Source of the DNA: Arthrobacter psychrochitiniphilus
GTDB lineage: Bacteria; Actinomycetota; Actinomycetes; Actinomycetales; Micrococcaceae
Direction: 5' to 3'
Assembly (NCBI RefSeq): GCF_003185915.1
Contig: NZ_QHLZ01000002.1
Coordinates: 1-64,000, forward strand
DNA: 64,000 nucleotides
Shown: positions 60,906 through 64,000 of the stretch, piece by piece
How positions within the stretch are numbered: position 1 is the stretch's first letter
Layout of the letters: each line of letters begins with the position of its first letter
Program-made: the position numbers and the translations under genes
Notes under the pieces: model-generated
What the model saw: only the letters and a program-made list of their open reading frames with translations
Databases searched by the model: none
What the model was told of the DNA's origin: nothing

Positions 60906-63155
60906 TCATGACTGCTGCTTCCAGCGGATCAGGGCGTCGAGGGCTTCAATCTCGTCGCCGGCAACGCGCAGCGGGTTGATTTCCAGCTCTTCAAGCTCGT
61001 CGCCGAGGCCCACTGCCACCTGGGAAATCCGGAAGATGGTCTCGGCCAGCTTGTCCAGGTCTGTGGCTGCGCCGCCACGAAAACCGGTCAGCAATTCGAT
61101 GCCCTTGAGGGATTCGAGCATGCGGCGGATCTCGGCCGGCCCCACGGGCAACAGGCGCAGTGCGGAGTCCTTGAGAATCTCCACCATGACCCCGCCAAAT
61201 CCGACGGCGAGCACCAGTCCCCATTGCGGGTCCCGGACAACGCCTACGAGTAGCTCATTGCCGGCGGGCCGCATGGGAGAGACGGCAACACCTTGGATGT
61301 GTGCACCCGGGGCCAGGTCTGCCACGGATGTCATGATGAAGTTGTACGCCTCGGCGACGGCCGCTGCGTCACGGAGCATGAGCCGGACTCCGCCCACTTC
61401 GGTCTTGTGCGCAATATCTTCGGAGGCGATCTTCAGGACCACGGGGTAGCCCATGTCTCCGGCTGCGGCCACGGCCTCCTCTTCGGAGGTTGCGATCGCG
61501 GCCGGGATGTAGGGCACCCCGTGTTTGCGCAGGAACGCGCCGGCCTCAATTTCGGTCCATGTCTGAGCCCCTGCGGGCTTCTCAATCAGTTCTGCCGGCG
61601 CCACGGCCGGGTCTGTGGTGAGTTCATCCGAGCGCTTGCTCCACCAGGCGCTGCGGGCCACGGCCGGGATGCCGCGGTCAAAGGAGTCCGAGGAGTGCGG
61701 CAGGCCATGCTCGTTGGCGAAAGCGCGCCCGAATTCTGTGACGGTGGTGGGCAAAAAGCTCATGCTGATGACCGGCTTTGTCGATGACGTGAGCTGGCGG
61801 TGCAACTCGTCTTGGTTCAACCGGCCCATGTCTGCCATCAGCTGGTTCTCCGGCCAGGAGCTGTTGACCACGATGAAGTCGAAGTTCTCGTCGTCGATGA
61901 AACACTGGTTGGCCTTGGTGATGATAGTCGGATCCACCGAAATATAGCCGGTGGTGTCCATCGGGTTGTTGATCGTGGAGAAAGAGGGGAGCCCGGCGTC
62001 GTACAGGGCACGGACGGTGGCGTCTGCGGGTGTCGGCAGTTCCAGGCCCGCCAGTTCGGCTTTCTCCGCGATCAAGGCACACATGGCACCGGATCCGGTG
62101 ACCACGCCCACCCTGTTTCCGGACAGGGCGCCATAGGATTCCATGATGCCGGCGGTGGCCACCAGGTCTTCAATGTTGTCCACCCGCACAACACCGAACT
62201 GCTTGCAGGCTGCGTCAATAACCTTGTCATCGCCCACCAGCGAACCGGTGTGGGCGGCGGCCACGCGGGCTGAGGCTTCGCCCCGGCCGGCCTTGAATAC
62301 TACGATCGGTTTGCCGGCCAGGCGGGCCCTTTCGGCCACGGCGAGGAACCGTTCCGGGTTGGAAATTTGTTCCAGGTAAGCGGCGATGACCCGTGTGTTT
62401 TCGTCCTCCACCAGCATGTCCATGACGTCGATGGCCGAGACCATGGCCTCGTTGCCTACCGTGACCGCCGTCGAGCATCCCACCCCGCGTGAGGCCATGT
62501 ACGGCAACAGGTAGATGGCCAGGGCACCGGACTGACTGGCGACACCGACCCCTCCGGCGATCATGGGCATCTGCGTCATGTGGCTGAACGCGGCGACCTT
62601 CGCGTGGGAGTTGATGAAACCAAGGTTATTGGGGCCCAGGATCAGCTGTCCGGCATTGCGGGCGCGCTCCACCAGCCGCTCCTGCAGCGCCGCACCCTCC
62701 GGCCCCGCCTCGCCGAGGCCCGAGGCCAGCAGGATAAGGTTCCGGATGCCCTTGACCCGGGCCTCTTCCAGCACGGTCTCCAACGAGTTGGTACCCGTGA
62801 GCACAATGGCCAGATCGGGAACCGCAGGCAGCTCCGCAATGGAAGTGTAGGAGCGCTGCCCGTGGCACTCCTCACCGCGGCGGTTGACCATGAACAGTTC
62901 CCCGGCAAAGCCGCCTTCCATCAGGTTGCTGTGCGTGAAGTGGGACCAGCTGGACTTCGTGTTGGCGCCAATGATCACAATGCTCCGAGGCTCAACGAGC
63001 TCGCGCAGCCGGGCCGTGTCAAGGTTCTGCACGGCCGTATTCTGCACGGCCGCGCCCTGCACTGCTTTGCCCTGCGCTGTGGAGTCCGCAGCGCCTGCGG
63101 CGCCTGCTGTGTGAATGTTCTGCAAGGGAGTGGCCTCGCCTGTCATCGTTGTCAT
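60906..63155 (-). CDS. ADP-forming acyl-CoA synthetase (acetate-CoA ligase family)
   Basis: 749 residues. Low-complexity N-terminal ~45 residues with QGAAVQNTAVQN-type repeats, then a CoA-binding domain (SIVIIGANTKSSW), ligase-CoA domain with phospho-His H302 in AAHTGSLVGDDK, and a C-terminal ATP-grasp domain with SEDIAHKTEVGGVRL. It makes an acyl-CoA from acid, ATP and CoA with ADP as product, or runs backward to conserve energy. ATG with AAAGG upstream. It is second in the minus-strand run. Confidence 0.9.
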   Translation of the reverse strand: MTTMTGEATPLQNIHTAGAAGAADSTAQGKAVQGAAVQNTAVQNLDTARLRELVEPRSIVIIGANTKSSWSHFTHSNLMEGGFAGELFMVNRRGEECHGQRSYTSIAELPAVPDLAIVLTGTNSLETVLEEARVKGIRNLILLASGLGEAGPEGAALQERLVERARNAGQLILGPNNLGFINSHAKVAAFSHMTQMPMIAGGVGVASQSGALAIYLLPYMASRGVGCSTAVTVGNEAMVSAIDVMDMLVEDENTRVIAAYLEQISNPERFLAVAERARLAGKPIVVFKAGRGEASARVAAAHTGSLVGDDKVIDAACKQFGVVRVDNIEDLVATAGIMESYGALSGNRVGVVTGSGAMCALIAEKAELAGLELPTPADATVRALYDAGLPSFSTINNPMDTTGYISVDPTIITKANQCFIDDENFDFIVVNSSWPENQLMADMGRLNQDELHRQLTSSTKPVISMSFLPTTVTEFGRAFANEHGLPHSSDSFDRGIPAVARSAWWSKRSDELTTDPAVAPAELIEKPAGAQTWTEIEAGAFLRKHGVPYIPAAIATSEEEAVAAAGDMGYPVVLKIASEDIAHKTEVGGVRLMLRDAAAVAEAYNFIMTSVADLAPGAHIQGVAVSPMRPAGNELLVGVVRDPQWGLVLAVGFGGVMVEILKDSALRLLPVGPAEIRRMLESLKGIELLTGFRGGAATDLDKLAETIFRISQVAVGLGDELEELEINPLRVAGDEIEALDALIRWKQQS
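63025..63084. repeat. 15-bp tandem repeat at the N-terminus of the acyl-CoA synthetase
   Basis: Four degenerate units related to TTCTGCACGGCCGTA. They code the QNTAV/QGAAV residues between ~24 and 44 of the synthetase. Confidence 0.7.
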
Positions 63156-63247
63156 GCGAAAAGGTTTCCTTTCGGTGAAGCATGGAGTGTTGACGTTCTA
63201 TTCCCACAGCCGGCCTGGCTGTGTTTGGCGCTGGCCGCGTTTCCGGC

Positions 63248-64000
63248 CTAGCCGCGCGGCAGGCCTAGAATGCGTTCGGCAATGACGTTGAGCTGGATTT
63301 CAACGGTTCCCCCGCCAATGAGGACCTGCGGGACACCCAGCATCCCGGTGACCGCGTCGCCCGGGGCCTGGGCAAACAGGGCGCCCTGACCGGCCAACTG
63401 CAACACACGGGTGGCTGCTTCGCGGGACAGCCTGGCGTGGGCAACCTTGGCCAGGGACGAGCCGACCCCGGGCTGGAGGCCGTTGACCTGGCGGAGGGTT
63501 TCACGCAGGTTCAGAGCACCGATGGCGCTGCTGAGAGCCACGATGCGGGCCAGCTCGGTGAAGGCCTCCTCCTCCGTTGCGCAGTACCCCTGCTCCCGGA
63601 TGAGCTCACGCAGGGATTCCTCGGCGCCGGCGGATACTCCGGAGGAGATTTGGGTGCGCTCGTTTTGCAAGGTGGTGGCCGTGATGCGCCAGCCCTGGCC
63701 AGGTTCGCCGAGCAGGTAGGCGTCGGGCACGAACACGGAGTCCAGGAAGACTTCGTTGAATTCCGCATCGCCCGTGGACTGCTTCAGAGGCCGGATGTCC
63801 ACGCCGGTGCTGCGCATGTCCATCAGGAAGTAGCTGAGCCCCTTGTGCTTGGGCACGTCGGCGTCGGTGCGGGCCAGGCAAATGCCCCAATCGGCTTCGT
63901 GCGCCCCGGAGGTCCACACCTTTTGTCCCTTGAGCTCCCAGCCGCCCTCCACCTTATTGGCACGTGTGGACAGCCCGGCCAGGTCTGAACCGGCGCCAGG
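63248..64000 (-). CDS. acyl-CoA dehydrogenase, C-terminal part (cut by the window edge)
   Basis: At least 250 residues, open at 64000. The edge codes PGAGSDLAGL, the FAD/substrate loop of acyl-CoA dehydrogenases, followed by GQKVWTSGAHEADWGICLARTD, then DSVFVPDAYLLGEPGQGW and the C-terminal helices ending GGGTVEIQLNVIAERILGLPRG. It is of the IcaA/FadE-type used on branched or side-chain acyl-CoAs. The 92-bp gap to the synthetase holds no terminator, so it is probably the first known gene of the 12-gene run. Confidence 0.9.
   Translation of the reverse strand, partial: PGAGSDLAGLSTRANKVEGGWELKGQKVWTSGAHEADWGICLARTDADVPKHKGLSYFLMDMRSTGVDIRPLKQSTGDAEFNEVFLDSVFVPDAYLLGEPGQGWRITATTLQNERTQISSGVSAGAEESLRELIREQGYCATEEEAFTELARIVALSSAIGALNLRETLRQVNGLQPGVGSSLAKVAHARLSREAATRVLQLAGQGALFAQAPGDAVTGMLGVPQVLIGGGTVEIQLNVIAERILGLPRG

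Overview
The window is a high-GC Actinobacterium chromosome, most likely Micrococcales (Arthrobacter-like). This rests on the gene content (GlgE-pathway glycogen enzymes, CarD, SenX3-RegX3, a Bpa proteasome activator ending in GQYL, LAxTG surface anchoring), on gene orders shared with mycobacteria (carD-ispD-ispF-cysS-rlmB with an lpqE-like gene opposite; gpm-senX3-regX3), and on many leaderless start signals (TANNNT placed 6-7 nt before ATG/GTG). No phage, insertion sequence or CRISPR array was seen.

Left part (1-13.2 kb): the first ~135 bases look like the leader of an rRNA operon running leftward off the window, with a TTGACA-N18-TAAGGT promoter. Next comes a GlgE-type alpha-glucan cluster on the minus strand: glgE, treS, and a fused maltokinase-branching enzyme (mak-glgB). 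Divergent to it is glgP; glgX follows, convergent to glgP. Trehalose/maltose would pass through maltose and maltose-1-phosphate into glucan; GlgP and GlgX release it again. glgX sits at the end of the carD-side housekeeping run (ispD, ispF, cysS, rlmB; 13-17.8 kb).

Middle part (18-50 kb): an lpqE-like lipoprotein, a 1652-residue secreted cell-wall-anchored GH35 beta-galactosidase, the phosphate regulators regX3/senX3 divergent from phoU with an 11-bp-period PHO box between them, gpmA, a methyltransferase, a metB-like PLP enzyme, tmk-holB, an exported peptidase-like hydrolase, tRNA-Thr(CGU), ltrA, an Fe(III) fbpABC transporter behind an IdeR/DtxR-like box, bpa, cstA-ybdD, a padR-controlled ABC exporter, a decayed gene, a quinone oxidoreductase and tRNA-Ser(UGA).

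Right part (50.3-64 kb): twelve consecutive minus-strand genes form what looks like a complete CoA-thioester side-chain degradation system: acyl-CoA dehydrogenase (cut by the window edge), ADP-forming acyl-CoA synthetase, TetR regulator, methylmalonyl-CoA-epimerase-like VOC protein, a thiolase-fold protein without thiolase catalytic residues, a DUF35/OB-fold partner, aldehyde dehydrogenase, MFS transporter, MaoC hydratase, ETF beta and alpha, and a multi-heme-ligand membrane cytochrome b. The thiolase-like/DUF35 pair resembles the Ltp2-ChsH2 retro-aldolase of steroid side-chain breakdown, so the set reads as dehydrogenate, hydrate, cleave by retro-aldol, oxidise the aldehyde. The substrate is unknown. 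This is the best candidate in the window for an undescribed pathway.
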